Part shown: piece after piece, positions 1 to 11,876 of the stretch
Layout: each line of letters begins with the position of its first letter
How positions within the stretch are numbered: position 1 is the stretch's first letter
Assembly: GCA_032358165.1 (NCBI GenBank)
Contig: JAALGY010000012.1
Location: forward strand, 2,542,001 to 2,606,000
Direction: 5' to 3'
DNA: 64,000 nucleotides
Source: Diplosphaera chodatii
Taxonomy: Eukaryota > Chlorophyta > Trebouxiophyceae > Prasiolales > Stichococcaceae
Notes under the pieces: generated by a model
The model's input: only the letters and a program-made list of their open reading frames with translations
Told to the model about the DNA's origin: nothing
Database searches by the model: none
Position numbers and translations under genes: made by a program

Positions 1-383
1 CTGGCGCTGACAGCGCGCCCGTGCTGCCGGAGGTGCACCTGGTCCAGCCGCAAGTCGCATGCAAGCAACACCAGCATCATCTGACCGTCAAAAGATGTTG
101 ACTGCATTGACCTTGGTCACTTGTGTGACAGCGACGGTGCGTAATTTTTCCTAGTGTAAGCGCATGTACGATGGATTTATGTTTCCATGTTTCAGCATGT
201 CATCAAGCCTGATATGCTGCTGCGCTGCAGACACCGGCAGCCGCCAGCCCCATTGGCCCGCTTACCGCAGATGCGGCCGCACCAGACGTGCAAGCAGCAG
301 ACGGTCCGCCAGGCGATGCTGTGCTTGGGCGCCGCCGCCGTGCCGGACGTTTGCTGCGACAAACAAACGGCAAGGGCATATGA
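1..383 (+). CDS. 3' end of an unidentified gene (partial)
   Basis: Two exon-like pieces join in phase at the left edge. The first runs from the window start to about 51 (frame reading GADSAPVLPEVHLVQPQ) and is followed by a GT. The second begins after 'gctgcag' at 231 (TPAAASPIGPLTADAAAPD...) and ends with TGA at 381-383. The tail is Ala/Pro/Asp-rich, then basic (GRRRRAGRLLRQTNGKGI), as in a disordered C terminus. No family is recognisable and the 5' part lies outside the window. An alternative is that both pieces are chance open frames in GC-rich DNA. Confidence 0.35.
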
Positions 384-779
384 TACCGGGCTCTGCTTCG
401 TGGATGTGCATGCAGGGGCATGAGTGCAATTAGAACTGGCATTGCACAGCACCTGATAGTGCTACACATGTATTCGGTTGTTGCACAGACGTCGTTGGTA
501 CTGCACTACATGGCATATTGCAACATCATCATCTCTGGTATTCGAAACACATACAGCGTAGAGAAACGAGTACCATAGACACGGCAAAGCTAGAAGTTGT
601 ACATCACTATCTCTAGCAACAACAGGTGTGACTAGCTGGTATTCATCAGGCTGTAGTGCTTGCCAATGGCATCTTGTGTACATCACTGGTTTCCCAACAA
701 TGTCCCTGTTGAATGTCACGACGGCCCCATCAAAGGAAGCCATGCCGCACATATGTGACCCAATGGTTTCATCACTCCA
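384..779. other. intergenic, nothing recognised
   Basis: This lies between the stop of the left-edge partial gene and the stop of the minus-strand membrane-protein gene, so it should hold two convergent 3' ends. I see only short open frames without splice-consistent continuation and no clear poly(A) signal. Confidence 0.4.
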
Positions 780-2932
780 TCACGTCTCAGCTGGGACATC
801 ATCAGCTGCTTCCATGTCGCCAGCAGCAGCGTCATGAATGGCTGCAGTTCCGTCATCAGCCAACAGCGGCTCCTTCATGTTGACAGCAGATCCTTCAGCT
901 GCAGACGACGCAGCGCTCGCCAAGCGAGTTTCACATGCGATGCTCATCAGCATGTATGCCTCCAGAACAAGGGTGCCAGCATACAAGCCGCCCATTGTTG
1001 GCATCATTTTGTTGGCTTCCGTGACAGGCTGCCATGGCGGGCGTGCAGTCAGCCTGCATCGACGCATCACCCACTCATGGGTGCTGGACGAGCACGTGCA
1101 TCAAGCAACACCGTCACGAAGGTCTTCAGAAGCTGCGCTCCCACACCAACATGTCGATGCACAGGCGCTGCAATGCAATGATCAATACCACAGCACTCAC
1201 ATGGTCTTGATGATGTCTGCAATTACGAGGGCAGCCATCAGTGGTGTACGCATGTGGTAAAGCTGGCAGCTGTAGGACTGCTTTCCTGCACTTTGCTCGT
1301 GTGAATAGCGCAGGGTTTGCTGCTGAAAAAGCTCAAGGATGAGTAGCTCCCAGACCCATATGAACAGGAGTTGATCTGTAATAGAAGATGGAACACAAGC
1401 ATCGCATATCGGGTCACACGAGTACTCTGCAAAGCTTGACAGGTCGTCTGGGTATCTGACCTTCGTTGTACACACGCAAGCATATGGACTGCAGCGGGTA
1501 AATGCGTGGCAGATGCATGGATCGGCATGGACTTAGCATTTAGATCAGACCCACCTGCCAGCTCCCAGATTTGGAAATTGCGGTGATCATTGTCCACCTG
1601 TTTCCACACGTTTGTGGCCCGAAGGGCGGCAAAAGCCAAGAATGCCAGGACCACTGTCCCCCGGTGCTGCCAGCAGCTGGACGCTGTCGAGTGTTGACTG
1701 CCAGCAGGGTGTGCGCCCCCAGCATCGGCCTTCTCCCTCAGCTTGCGGCCGCGATTTAGAAGCGCAACGATTGCGACAATGGCCAGGAAGCTTGGCGTGC
1801 CTGCCGGAACATGCATGAGTAGGTTGACCCATGCGGTGGCGGCACGCTCTGTTCTCGAGCTCGCTGCAAGCATCGTGAGGTCTGAGCACAGGTGCTCGCA
1901 GAAGTGCTCACGGATGCTGGTGCTGGTGAATGAGGTCGACCGTGCTGATGCACATGCATCTGTGCAATCCGCAAGGTTTGGTTGGCCACCGCAGCTGACA
2001 GCTGGCGCGTCACCTGTCAGCAGCAGGCTGGTGGCACAGGGCGTCCAGCCGCCCAGGAGGGAGTGCGGGTAGGCGTCATGGTAGTCCCTGCGCGTTGAAG
2101 TTGGCATTGCCTCGTCACAATGTGCAGCAGCCACTGACGCCTCGGATCAAGTGCAAGGACGGGCGCAACAATGGCAGCAAGGGGAGCAGCGCAGTCATGC
2201 GCGCAATGGCAGAACATCAAACCATCAGATCACCTTGGAGAACAGTACTGTCGAGCGCATCGGCCCACCACAGCCGCCGCTGCCGCCAGGCACCCCAGCA
2301 GCCACAGGCCAAGCGTGACCAGTCTGTCGCCAAACCGGTCTGCTGCTGATGTGCTGTCCACAGCAACAGCAGCCAGCAGCCGCGCCATTTTGTGTGACCT
2401 GCTGCAAGAATGTGGTTTCAGTCCAGGCAAGGGTATTCACTGCGCTTGTACGCACAGCAGTGTCGTGGCAATGATGACGCGGCGCCACATTAGTATCGGA
2501 GAGCAGCGTTCGCTCACCCTCGTTCAGCAGGCAAAACATCAGTGCGAAGAAGAAGCAAGAGCAGCGAGCAGTCTTGGCACTTTGCTGCAGCATTTCAAGC
2601 ACGCAGGCAAAAGGGGGCACTGTGTACCGCCTGCTCGTCATGACTCAGAGCCTGCTGCTATCAAAGTTTGACGCACGATCTACCGATTGACCGTGGACTG
2701 GTGCTCGCTTTACATGTGTGCAAACTGCCTTGTCAGCTGATCCAGACAACGGCGGTCATGCAGCCAGCCTCGCTCGATGGGCCGGTTCGATCGTCATGAC
2801 ACTCGCTGGTCATGCTGCAGCAGGCAAAACGAATGAAGCAGCAAGCAATTGGGTTCATCTCTCACCTTGGCCAGCTGATGTGATACAGTAAAGCGGACGT
2901 CACGCAGGCCAGGAAGATGTGCCGCCAGCCCG
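780..2932 (-). CDS. multi-pass membrane protein, family unknown
   Basis: Five exons join with agreeing phases: 2932-2866, 2401-2234, 2087-1598, 1262-1201 and 1053-780 (stop). Hydrophobic segments seen in order are HIFLACVTSALLYHI, LVTLGLWLLGCLAAAAAVVG, FLAIVAIVALL, TVVLAFLAFAAL, PLMAALVIADII and GGLYAGTLVLEAYMLMS, so about six membrane spans. Between spans 2 and 3 is a hydrophilic loop with several cysteines (SCGGQPNLADCTDACAS, then FCEHLCSD), probably luminal or extracellular and disulfide-bonded. The C-terminal tail is acidic and cytosol-like (KEPLLADDG...EAADDVPAET). The 2932 exon starts in phase 1, so at least one more exon lies upstream; a frame near 3,210-3,330 containing LLWVGDLLLGLM is a candidate. 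A hydrophobic frame at about 2,595-2,523 fits no phase and was left out. I do not recognise the family. Confidence 0.55.
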
Positions 2933-3680
2933 CTGCAAAGTCAGAAAGGACGGCGGCACTACCCTCCAGGTACAGTCTCGGCACTTCTGGGGTCGATGTG
3001 ATGATGTAACAACAGGATATATACTACTATTCTTGACATACACTTCGCCGCCGAGCAGTCTGCTCTTCGCAGGAGCAAGCAAACACTGTCCAAATGGGCA
3101 AGTGGTTCCAGTTGAATGGCACATTGCAAGCTGGGATGTCACGGTGTCAGCAGGCATACGTACTCGTGGTTCGCTCATAACCTCGTATGTACGCGCTGGC
3201 ATGCACACCACTTCCGGCTGCATCAAACCCAGCAGCAAATCACCAACCCAGAGCAGCGTTGTTTCGTGAGTGCGGCAACGACAAACATAGTTCATGCTCA
3301 AACAAGCTTGGCGCATGCCCCAGCATGCCCCACGCATGTCGTCACACAGTGTTGCATGTCAGAGATGTACATGGTGGAGTATGTGCTGTCGATGTTGTTC
3401 CTTCAGCAGGGCTGAATGTTGTCGGCTATGCCCGTCATTTGTGAGGAGAGCCCCCTCCTCCTGTCCACCTCTCATGTACAATGGCGGGCGCCTCTGTTGG
3501 GGTTGGCCTTCTGCCGCCGTTGTTGCCAAAAGGGTGGGGCATGTGAGACACAGCGCCAACGTTTACGATGCAGTTCCCTCATGTGCTGCTGGCGCCTGCG
3601 GCGCAGACAAACTGCACCCTTGTCAGCGTTGTGCAAGCCAACGCGGTGTACAAGCTTGCCCTGGCTGAGCGCCTGGTTCA
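2933..3680. other. possible 5' exon of the membrane protein; otherwise unassigned
   Basis: On the minus strand a frame near 3,330-3,210 (containing LLWVGDLLLGLM and ending before a GT) could be the missing first coding exon of the downstream membrane protein. The rest should hold that gene's promoter and the 3' UTR of the AT-hook gene. No motif is clear. Confidence 0.3.
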
Positions 3681-6461
3681 CTAGCCGCTCCAGTACTTAG
3701 GCTGCATAGCTAGGATTAGTGAAGACGTAGAGCCGCAACAGGGGAAGGGTCAAGTGGTAGTGTACACCCACCTTGGCCGGCGGATTGTGTGGGATGGGTT
3801 TGTTCTTTGAGCCCAGCGGGCGGCCGCGCTTCTTGGGCGCCGGCACATCGGCTGCAGCAGCACCCTCCTCCGCCGGACGCTTTTTGTTCTTGCTGCCTGC
3901 AACCGCATTGGCAGCGGGATCGCGTCTTGGGCTCACTGGGCCAGTCGCATTCAATATCACGAGGTGGGGCCCCAGCTGCGTGCTTGCAGCCAGCATCACA
4001 TACTGGGTGGTCTGCAGGAAGCACATCACAAACATCTCTGCACCCAGCAAGCAACGCAATGCTGCGCCCAAGGTGACCAGCAATACTGGCAGCCATTGCA
4101 GCCGGGCTCCTTGTGCCCTTTTTGAACCCTTGCAACCCCAGCAACCCAGGGGTGCAATGATCAGCAGTCTTATAGACCTCCGGTGATCAGCAAGGAGACA
4201 GTGCTGGATGGTAGTCGAAAAAAACACGAAACCACATCAAGGCTTCGCAACACACCCTTTGGGCGGCCGCGCTTCTTGGGGGCAGGATCTCCCTCCGGTT
4301 GGCCCTCTGCAGTGCGCTTTTCCGCAGGGGCAGCCGGCTCTGCTTGCTTTGCGGCTGGCGCTTCCACGTCTGCACGCAAGTCTTGTCAGGGCTCAGGAGT
4401 TGTGGCAAGGCAACCTGGCCGCCTGGCATATCCTCAGGCTGTGCTGTTATGATAGGTGTGTTGCAGGCACCGTGACTGGCAGTCGAGTGATACAGTCCGA
4501 GACTTCTTCACAAGACGTCTTAGTCTTAGAGTGCCATGGTTCTGTTCTGCATGCAGCGCTTCTGAAGAAAGCCTGACAAGCTGTCGACGCCATTGATGAC
4601 GAGGATTCGTGCGAAGTCATTCTTCTACATCACAGCACACCTGCGGGCGCAGCACGCTTCTTGGTTTTGCTGCCAGGTGGCCGACCCCGCTTCTTCTTAG
4701 GCTGCTCCTCCCCTGCACCGCCAGGCGTCATAACATCTTTGTGATGGCAAAACGGCAAAGCCAGTTAACCTGCACATCGGCATGTTGTGCATGCTCCAAA
4801 TCACACACTGCACGTTGACGGCATGTCCACTTAACCTTGGCGTCAGATGTCGAGGGCAGCTCGACCTCGGGGCTTGATCCATGGTTGAAAACTTGTTGAC
4901 TGTCACCTGACAGCGGTTTGGGCTTGGTCTTGGAGCCAGGCGGCCGGCCGCGCTTCCGCTTCGGCTCAGCAGCCTGCCCTGCAGCGCCTGCGTCCGCCGG
5001 CCCCGCAGCATGGCTGGCCCCTGCCGCTGGCCCCTTGGCTGGAGTCTCGACCTCCATGGCATCGCTTGCTGCTGGCTGCTGCTGCTCTGCGCTGCGCTTT
5101 GGCGTTTCTGGCTTTCGCTTGCTGGTGCTGCCTGGTGGCCGACCGCGTTTGCGGGGGGTGGCCGCTGCCGCCTCTGCCGCTGCCGGCTGAAGTCACATAA
5201 CGATGATGCCATCATGTCGGGAGAGAGCATTGTTGGCAGAGCAGGTGCAATCTCAGATCACAGGCTTTAAAGGTAATGACGGGGTTGCAGGTTCATGCAG
5301 ACAGTGCGAGCAGGCTGTCAGGGAACGATGCCAAGACGTTCATGCACCTGAAATTCTGCAGGCTGTGCTGGTGCAGGGCCCATGCCTGCTTGCATGATCT
5401 CTCCTATCGACTTCCGCTTCTGCCCTGAGCCAGGCGGCCGCCCGCGCTTCTTCCGAGGCGGCTCTGTTTCCGCCGCTGCTGCCGTGGCAGCTGCCAGCCC
5501 TGGCGCATCAGCTGTTGCAGACGTCATGGCGCCTGCTGGCGGTTATCATGGTGTGCTGCGAATGATCTGCCAGGCCTGCCGGCAGGGCTGACATGATGCC
5601 CAACACACACCTTCTGCACCTAGCTGCTGCTACTGCTGTACCGACACACTGACTCATCGCTGCCTCGAACATCTTTTAACCATCTCAGTCTGAGCATCTC
5701 ACCAGTGGAAGATGCCTCTGGGTGCTGCTTTGGTGGCCGCCCGCGCTTCTTCTTGAGCACCTCTGCTGCCGGCGCCGCGGTCTGTGCTGCCTTTGAATGC
5801 TTTGGTGGCCGGCCTCGCTTTCTTCTGGGCACCTCTTCTGCCGCTGTTGCAGATGCTGTGGCAACTGCTTCTTCCGGCTTCCGCTTTGGCGGTCGCCCTG
5901 GCTTGCGCTTGGGCACTGCTGCTGCTGCTGCTGTCGCCGCTTCAGCTGCTCCCGGCATCCGCTGCGGATGCAGCTGCTTCCGCGGGCTGCCGAGACGCTT
6001 GCGTTTCAGCGGCAGTGCTGTCGCTGCTGTAGCCTACAATACATCCGTAACATTTACCTGGGTTGCAGCCTCACTGCCACTGAGACAGCTCATGAAATAG
6101 TTCTGGAGACCAGCCTGAACGGTTCTCTGCGGGTACACGTATTGCAGTGTCACCTGTTGCTTGGCTGGCCGACCACGTTTCCGCACCGCTGGCCCCTTCA
6201 GTGGCTGTGCTGGGGACGCCGGAGCCTCCTGCGGCCATCCGAAACATGTCAACATGCGGCTCCTATAGTTCCAGGTTTTGCCAGATAGAGGAAGCTACGT
6301 AAGCTGAGCCGCCAGTGCGACAACATGTGAACACGCCGCCCTACCTGGCGTGTGGGCGGCGCCCCAGCAGAAGCGTTGGAGAGGGCCCCGTTCGAGTAGC
6401 GCTGCCACAGCTTGTTGAAGTTGCACTTGATCGCGGCTGCGTCGATGGCAGGAGCGTCCAT
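3681..6461 (-). CDS. multi-AT-hook DNA-binding protein (432 aa, ten hooks)
   Basis: Nine exons join with all phases agreeing: 6461-6345, 6228-6154, 6033-5703, 5511-5348, 5186-4907, 4712-4641, 4369-4256, 3896-3772 and 3701-3681 (stop), 1,299 nt in all. The protein starts MDAPAIDAAAIKCNFNKLWQ and ends NPPAKPKYWSG. It carries ten canonical AT-hooks with an R/K-GRP core: RKRGRPAKQ, KRKPGRPPK, RRKRGRPPK, KKKRGRPPK, RKKRGRPPG, RKRGRPPG, KRKRGRPPG, KKKRGRPPG, KKRGRPKGSKNKK and KKRGRPLGSKNK. One degenerate copy (KRKRLGSPRK) also occurs. The linkers are Ala/Glu/Pro-rich and disordered. AT-hooks insert into the minor groove of AT-rich DNA, so a nuclear chromatin-architectural or transcriptional role is inferred. 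The ninth hook is completed only across an intron, which supports the model. No other domain is seen; the first exon (CNFNKLWQRYSNG) might be a small fold. The hooks were probably multiplied by exon duplication. Confidence 0.85.
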
Positions 6462-7186
6462 GCGAGGCGTCAGCTGCAGAGAGAGAGAGCGCAGCGGCGT
6501 TGCAACATATACCCTGCAAGCCCAGTCCCGTGCAAAGTGTGCAGTCAGGGCAGGAACGAGCATATGATCGGCGGCTGCACACGGTCCACAAATGCATATA
6601 TGCAGCGTGGAGCTGTAAAAATGCTGCGTATGTATTCTTGCTGCATTGTAGAAGGCCGCTGCACGGGGTCTTGGAGGGGAGATTGACAACATCTGCATGT
6701 TATGCAGGCCTGTGTGTGACGGACCCACTGGGACTTTGCTGCCGTTATCAGGTCATCACCGTTGAACCGAGCTGCCTGGGGCGTTGCAAGGCTTGTGAGA
6801 GAGAAGGGAGCAAACTTGCACGGGCAGAATCCGTAAGGTTACCGAGACTATTGGTGCAGGCGTGCTGCAGCGCTGCACGCCTAACGACGCCGCTGTACGC
6901 GCTGTGCCTGCTCACTGAACACTTTGGCTTGGTGGCACTTTGGCGCCTGCGATCCACATCTGAGGGTGCACAGGCCCTTGCGCCCAGTCAGCATTGCATG
7001 AATTCTTGTCCCGAACCGCCAAATCTTGCCCATGGGCAGGTTCGCAACACGCTGCGATCGGTGTCTCATAAAGGTTTTGCGTCAGCCGTGACGCATCGGC
7101 GGCGAGCTGCGTGCAGGGTCGCGACGGCTGTGGTCGTGGGTCCACCATTTCGTGCGATGGCATGACCTCTGTGTGATGGATGTGCA
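6462..7186. other. divergent promoter region between the AT-hook and SET genes
   Basis: The ATG of the AT-hook gene (6461, minus) and the proposed ATG of the SET gene (7187, plus) face away from each other, so both promoters should lie here. A short GA run (about 6,478-6,490) and an AT-richer stretch (about 6,590-6,640) are visible. Open frames crossing the region have no splice or family support. Confidence 0.45.
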
Positions 7187-10100
7187 ATGAGTTTGCGAAC
7201 GGCTGCGGCAAGAGTGACTGAATGCTACATGCATCGTGCATCTGCAACGTGCCGGGCGATCTACCTCGCCCAGGCCGGACCCACCATCACCGCAGGGTGC
7301 GTGCGCAATTCAGCCACCGTATTGTTTCGGTGTTGTAGTAAAACGAAAAACCACATGTCAATCAGGCGTTTCCACAGCACGCAATGTACGTATCGCTGAC
7401 CCTTTCTGTGGTTGCAGGCCCGGCTGCCCAGCCGCTGGCCTGGCTAGAGCAGCAGCTGCAGCGCTGCTGCAGACCAGTCAGCTGATCCTGCAACAGCGAT
7501 GCGTCAACAGTACAGCAGCAACAGCAGGCGCTCCTCCCAGATGGCATGCGGCCTCAGCTACGACAGCATGCGCAGCTGCCGCAGCAGCAGCGGCAGCCGC
7601 TGCTGCTGCATTGGCTCTGCAGCCGGCTCCTAGTATCTCCCACTGCGCCGCGGCGCCAGAGGGCTTTGCAGCCTCAGCAGCCTCACAGGACCACGCCGAC
7701 ACAGCCCCGCGAGTCGCAGCACATGCGCCTGCTGGGGTCGTGCTGCAGGGTGGGCCGCCAGCACAGCGGCCAGAGGCGCTGCGGAAGCCCTTCCCGATGA
7801 CAAATGAGGAGGTGACCGCACCAACCAGACCCCTGCATGCAACCGGCGTGCTGAGTGCCACTGCTGCTGCATCTTCAGCCCGGCTCAAAGGATGCAGCAA
7901 TGCAAACGAGAAGGTGCATCGGCCAACTCCGTGGCAGTCTATACATCTTTTGGGCTGCCGAACAGGTGGCAGGCGGGCTGGCGGGCGATGTGGCACGCTT
8001 CAAGCGCTGGCTGGCCGCAGTCGGCGCCGATGTGGCAGGCGTTGACATCTCGGCATCGCCTGCGGTGCGCACACCCTGCATGGCTATGGCTTTGGCTGCA
8101 GCCGTCCGACCTGCCTCACTCGGTACCCTGCTCACAGCGTGCAAATAGCATCTTGCTACACTTTGCACCTTGCAGTGACGACTTGCTAGTGCACATTGAA
8201 TTTCCATTCAAGTGTGCAGGGGGCGGGGGCGGGACTCACTCTGGTGCGGAGCCACAGCGCATCGGCAGGTTCGCATGTGCTGCACAGCAGCAGGTTCGAC
8301 TGACTGTCCTAACCACAAGTACCATATGCTGTACGGTGTGGTGGACCGCATCCTGGATGCTGGTGTGCTGAAGCGGCCAGATATGCGTGCGCCACAGACG
8401 GCTGGCTGTCGCGCACATGGCGCCGGCTGCGGAGGACAGGCGATGAGGACGTCGCCCTCGCCGCTTTCCCGGCAGCGGGCGCCCTGTCGGCGGAGGCTGC
8501 CGTGCAGGACCCGCTGCTGGGCCACGACTTCCGACGCCTGCTGCAGGACGGTGAGGCCGCTCAAGCCCTGCGTGTCAACCATTGACTGCCATGTGATCAG
8601 CAGCGGCCTTTGATACTCTGCAGAACCCAGCCGCCCAGGGCCAGATGTGGCAGAGCATGCAAGCCTGCAAAGGAACACCCAAGTGCCACACCAGCGTTGC
8701 AGCCAGAAGGGGGCCCGTGTCGTGGTGGACCAGCTGTTGCGTCTTGCTGCAGGCACACTGGACGAGCGGGCCGCCGTCATGCTGCTGCTGCTCATCGAGA
8801 GGTGCGTGACCACAGCTCAACCTGGCTTATGCGTCCTTCACCAAATGACCGCAGTGGTGCACCACTGTCTCTTGTTCTGCACCCTCCAACTGGTCCTGCC
8901 CTCGTTCGCATGGACCTTTACTTGAGACTTGACTTTCTATGCCATGCCGCTCCACAGCTGTGGACTTGTTATGGCCTGTTCTGCATCGTCAAAGCTGCTG
9001 AGGCAGTGTCTCGGGCTCTGCAGGAAGCGCGGGGAGCGGTCGCCGCTGGCGCCATGGCTCAACCTGCTGCCTCGCGACTTCTCCACGCCGCTGCACTTCA
9101 GGTGCCAGCGCGTGTGGTCATTGCCTCTGGGGATCAGCATCACAGGTGTGGTCGTTGCAGCAGCCTACTGTGCATCCTGCCGTGCAAGACAGCTGATGGC
9201 ACATGGGTGACTGGCCACAGCGAGGAGGAGCTGCGGGAGCTGCAGGGCACCACCCTCCATGCAGCCACCAGGTAGGGTTCAGGGCTTCGGCTCCCACAGC
9301 CCGCTGCGGCCGGGTCTTGGTGGTGGCACAGGCACCCGCTGCACCCCGCTGCACACCAGCAGCTGAGCTCGCCCGCAGCGGTGCTGACGCCATGATGCGC
9401 GTTGGCGGTGTGTGCACCAGGGTGAAGAGGGAGCAGCTGCCCCGGGTGTGGGCGCGGCTGCAGCCGGTGGCGCACGACCTGCTGCGCAAGGCGGGCGAGA
9501 CGGCGGACGCCTCCTACGCCGACTTCGTGTGGGCCTTCTCCATCTTCTGGTGAGTGGCACACAGGCTGAGAAACCATTTGTGAGTAGATGGGACTGCCGC
9601 CAGCGGCTTGTGAAGCGCTTATAGGCATGCACGGGGTGCTCGTTTGTGGCGTCCAGGGCCTGGCTGACCACCCGGTGCAGGTGACTCTCATGCAGTTGCA
9701 TGTTGCAGGTCACGTGCTCAGAGCCTGGCGCCTCCAGAGGACGCCAACAGCAGCGGCGATGACAACAGCAGCAGTGGCGGCAGCAGCGTCGGCATGAGTG
9801 GGGACAGCGCAGCGGGTGCCGCGCCCGCCCTGGAGGCGCTGGTGCCGGGCCTGGACTTCTGCAACCACGTCACCGGCCCCGCGTGCCGCTGGGAGCTGCA
9901 GGGCGACCAGGTGTGACCTTGCTACCTCTCTCGGGCTTCCCCATATGCGGCACAGACGACTTCACGGTGTCATCCCATGCTCAAGGCCAGTGGCCGTTGA
10001 AAGGGGCATCAAGGCCCATCTGCCACCCAAAAGGCTCATGAGCCCCTGCCTATACGGACATCACCTCTTGTCACACACAGCAGGTGGCGGTGGTGGCGCC

Positions 10101-11643
10101 ACGGCGGTGGCTGCCGCCGCCGGGTGCCGAGCTGGCCATCTCCTATGGCGACAAGAGCAACGAGGAGCTGCTGTTCCACTATGGTGCGGGTTTCTTTCTT
10201 TTGGGTAGGTTCTCAAACCCCAGCACACAAGCTGCATGCACGCAACATGCTTGCAGATGAGATGCATCAAGCGCATTGCAAGGACTTGCATTCGGCACTT
10301 CAGTTCCACAGGCTCCAAGGGGCCCCGGAAAGAGCCTGCGGGAACATTATTTGATAAGCACTATGCATTGTGCTACACATGCCGGAGAAAAGAAGACCTG
10401 TCCACACTGCCGCAGGCTTTGTGGAGGAGGGCAGCCCCCACGATGTGCTCATGGTGGCGTGCCCCCTGCCGCCCGTAGGGGAGTGGGGCGATGACATGCA
10501 CGCCCGCACACAGCTGCTGGCTGCCCACGGGCTAACGCCGCAGCTGTTCCTGCCCGTGCCTCAGCCCGGCGATAGGTGCAGGTGTAGGCTTTGGTGGTAA
10601 AGGATGCATCGAAGGGAGTCTCTGTAGTACTTGAGCAACAGGCAGCAGCGGAGACAACTGTGCGCTCGTGACGTGCACGATTCTCGCTGTCAGCAGTTCA
10701 AACTTGGCCATGCAGGGAGCTGCCAGCTGATGCCTGTGCAACCCTGGCGGCGCTGGTGATGGATGCGCCACAGCTGGCAGCGGCGCTGCTGGCAACAGAG
10801 GCAGCAGGAAGCGGTGCAGAGGCAGCGTCAGCAGCTGAGCATGCTTTGCAAGCGCATCAGCAGGGCCCACAGCAGCAGCAGCGTGCTCAGCAACGAGCGA
10901 AGGGGTTGGTGGGCGGAAATATGGACAGGCAGCAGGAAGCAGCCGGTGCGGGCCTCCGGATGGCGGTGCTCACCAGCGCCGCACGCCTTCTCGAGGCAAA
11001 GGTGAAGACCACAGAGTTGCCGATCACCCTTCGTGCCAATGTACATGCAGGTCACAATTTGAGGTTTGACTTCCAATTTGAAATATACAACCTCCCTGCA
11101 GCTGGAGGAGATGGAGGGGTCGGCAGGGACAGGACCACTCGAGTCTGACATGGACCTGTTGGCGCAGGTATGCTGCCTTTCGGAATGCTTTCTGCTGCAT
11201 CATGACTTGCATGCACTCGCCGACTGGCTCGTGGACCAGCCGACTGGTTCGTGAACCAACAGCGCAATTGCCTTCACACTCGGCTGCACCTGTCAACATG
11301 TGCATCAGCAGTAGTCCAGTCTACAATGTGCAGCAGTGTTGGAGCCACTCCAGGCTCAAGTACGGGTCACAGCACAGGCGAAACATCCTATTGCGCAAAG
11401 GGATGTCTCGCCTGTGCAGTGACCCGTACGTGAGCCTGAGTGGCTCCAACAAGCAGGAAACCCTGGCATTCACCCTTCCTACAGGCGCCCATGCCGTCAT
11501 CAGTTCGGGCGTGTCTGGTGTACCGCTCAGGCCAGAAGCGTATCGCGCGCGGGTGGCTGGCGGTGGCAAACGCACAGCTGCAGCAGGAGATGCAGGCATT
11601 CACACAGCATACGGACGATGAACATTCTGAGATGGTCAGATGA
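7187..11643 (+). CDS. SET-domain protein lysine methyltransferase (Rubisco LSMT/SETD3-6 type)
   Basis: Exons with checked phases: 7187-7296, 7418-7811, 7966-8064, 8220-8268 and from about 8,438. Later exons lie near 8,751-8,800, 8,997-9,108, 9,208-9,272, 9,420-9,551, 9,709-9,910, 10,082-10,186, 10,416-10,574, 10,718-11,000 and 11,103-11,168, with the last at 11485-11643. The N terminus is Arg/Ser/Ala-rich with a long Ala run and could be a plastid transit peptide. SET-family landmarks appear in order: GAGAGLTLVRS, LSAEAAVQDPLLG, DERAAVMLLLLIER, WLNLLPRDFSTPLHF, SEEELRELQGTTLHAAT, YADFVWAFSIFWSRAQSL, VPGLDFCNHVTG (the NH motif), ISYGDKSNEELLFHYGFVEE, then the substrate-binding C-terminal domain (MAVLTSAARLLEAK; LVYRSGQKRIARGWL). 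Such enzymes transfer methyl from S-adenosylmethionine to lysine on non-histone proteins such as Rubisco large subunit, aldolase, ribosomal proteins or actin. The exact substrate cannot be told from sequence. The start is chosen because its exon joins in phase. Confidence 0.85.
11221..11260. repeat. two 20-bp tandem copies in a SET-gene intron
   Basis: Two adjacent 20-bp units (11221-11240 and 11241-11260) read cgactggctcgtggaccagc and cgactggttcgtgaaccaac. Each holds a small internal palindrome of the type GGTTCGTGAACC. Confidence 0.7.
11338..11450. repeat. 113-bp near-perfect hairpin (MITE-like) in a SET-gene intron
   Basis: The left arm (11338-11388) starts gttggagccactc and ends acatcc. 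The right arm (11401-11450) is its reverse complement apart from a few mismatches and one extra base. The spacer is 12 bp. The arms make a stem of about 50 bp. It sits in the last intron of the SET gene, upstream of the final acceptor at 11484. This may be a short nonautonomous inverted-repeat element or the residue of a small foldback. No flanking target duplication is obvious. Confidence 0.8.
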
Positions 11644-11851
11644 ACAACTGACAGCATGCAGCCGCGATGGTTGCTGCCGGGTGCTAGGTCTTTAATTGGC
11701 GATGGGACCGGCACGTCGGACCTGCTGCTGACAGCAAGTGCATGCGTGATAGACCAAATGTCAACAGCTGCCGGCAGTTGTGGTCGGCTCGAGCAATATT
11801 AAGGCCGGGATGAAATGCGGCTTCGGGGCAGCTCTCATCCACCCTTTTAGT

Positions 11852-11876
11852 TTTGGCCCCCTTTACAGGGGCCAAA
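11852..11876. repeat. perfect 9-bp hairpin
   Basis: TTTGGCCCC (11852-11860), 7-nt loop, GGGGCCAAA (11868-11876). It resembles an RNA stem-loop but no transcript can be assigned. Confidence 0.75.

Noticed and set aside
1238..2134. A single uninterrupted 298-residue frame on the minus strand
   Set aside because: Only its part 2087-1598 continues in phase with neighbouring exons. A good donor (gtggac) ends the coding exon at 1598, and the remaining frame reads intron.
3681..6461. Several separate short AT-hook genes
   Set aside because: Splice phases agree through all nine exons and only the first exon has a suitable start and the last a stop, so one gene is simpler.
6500..7165. A 221-residue plus-strand frame upstream of the SET gene
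   Set aside because: No domain, Cys/Arg-rich translation typical of noncoding GC-rich DNA, and it lies in the divergent promoter region.
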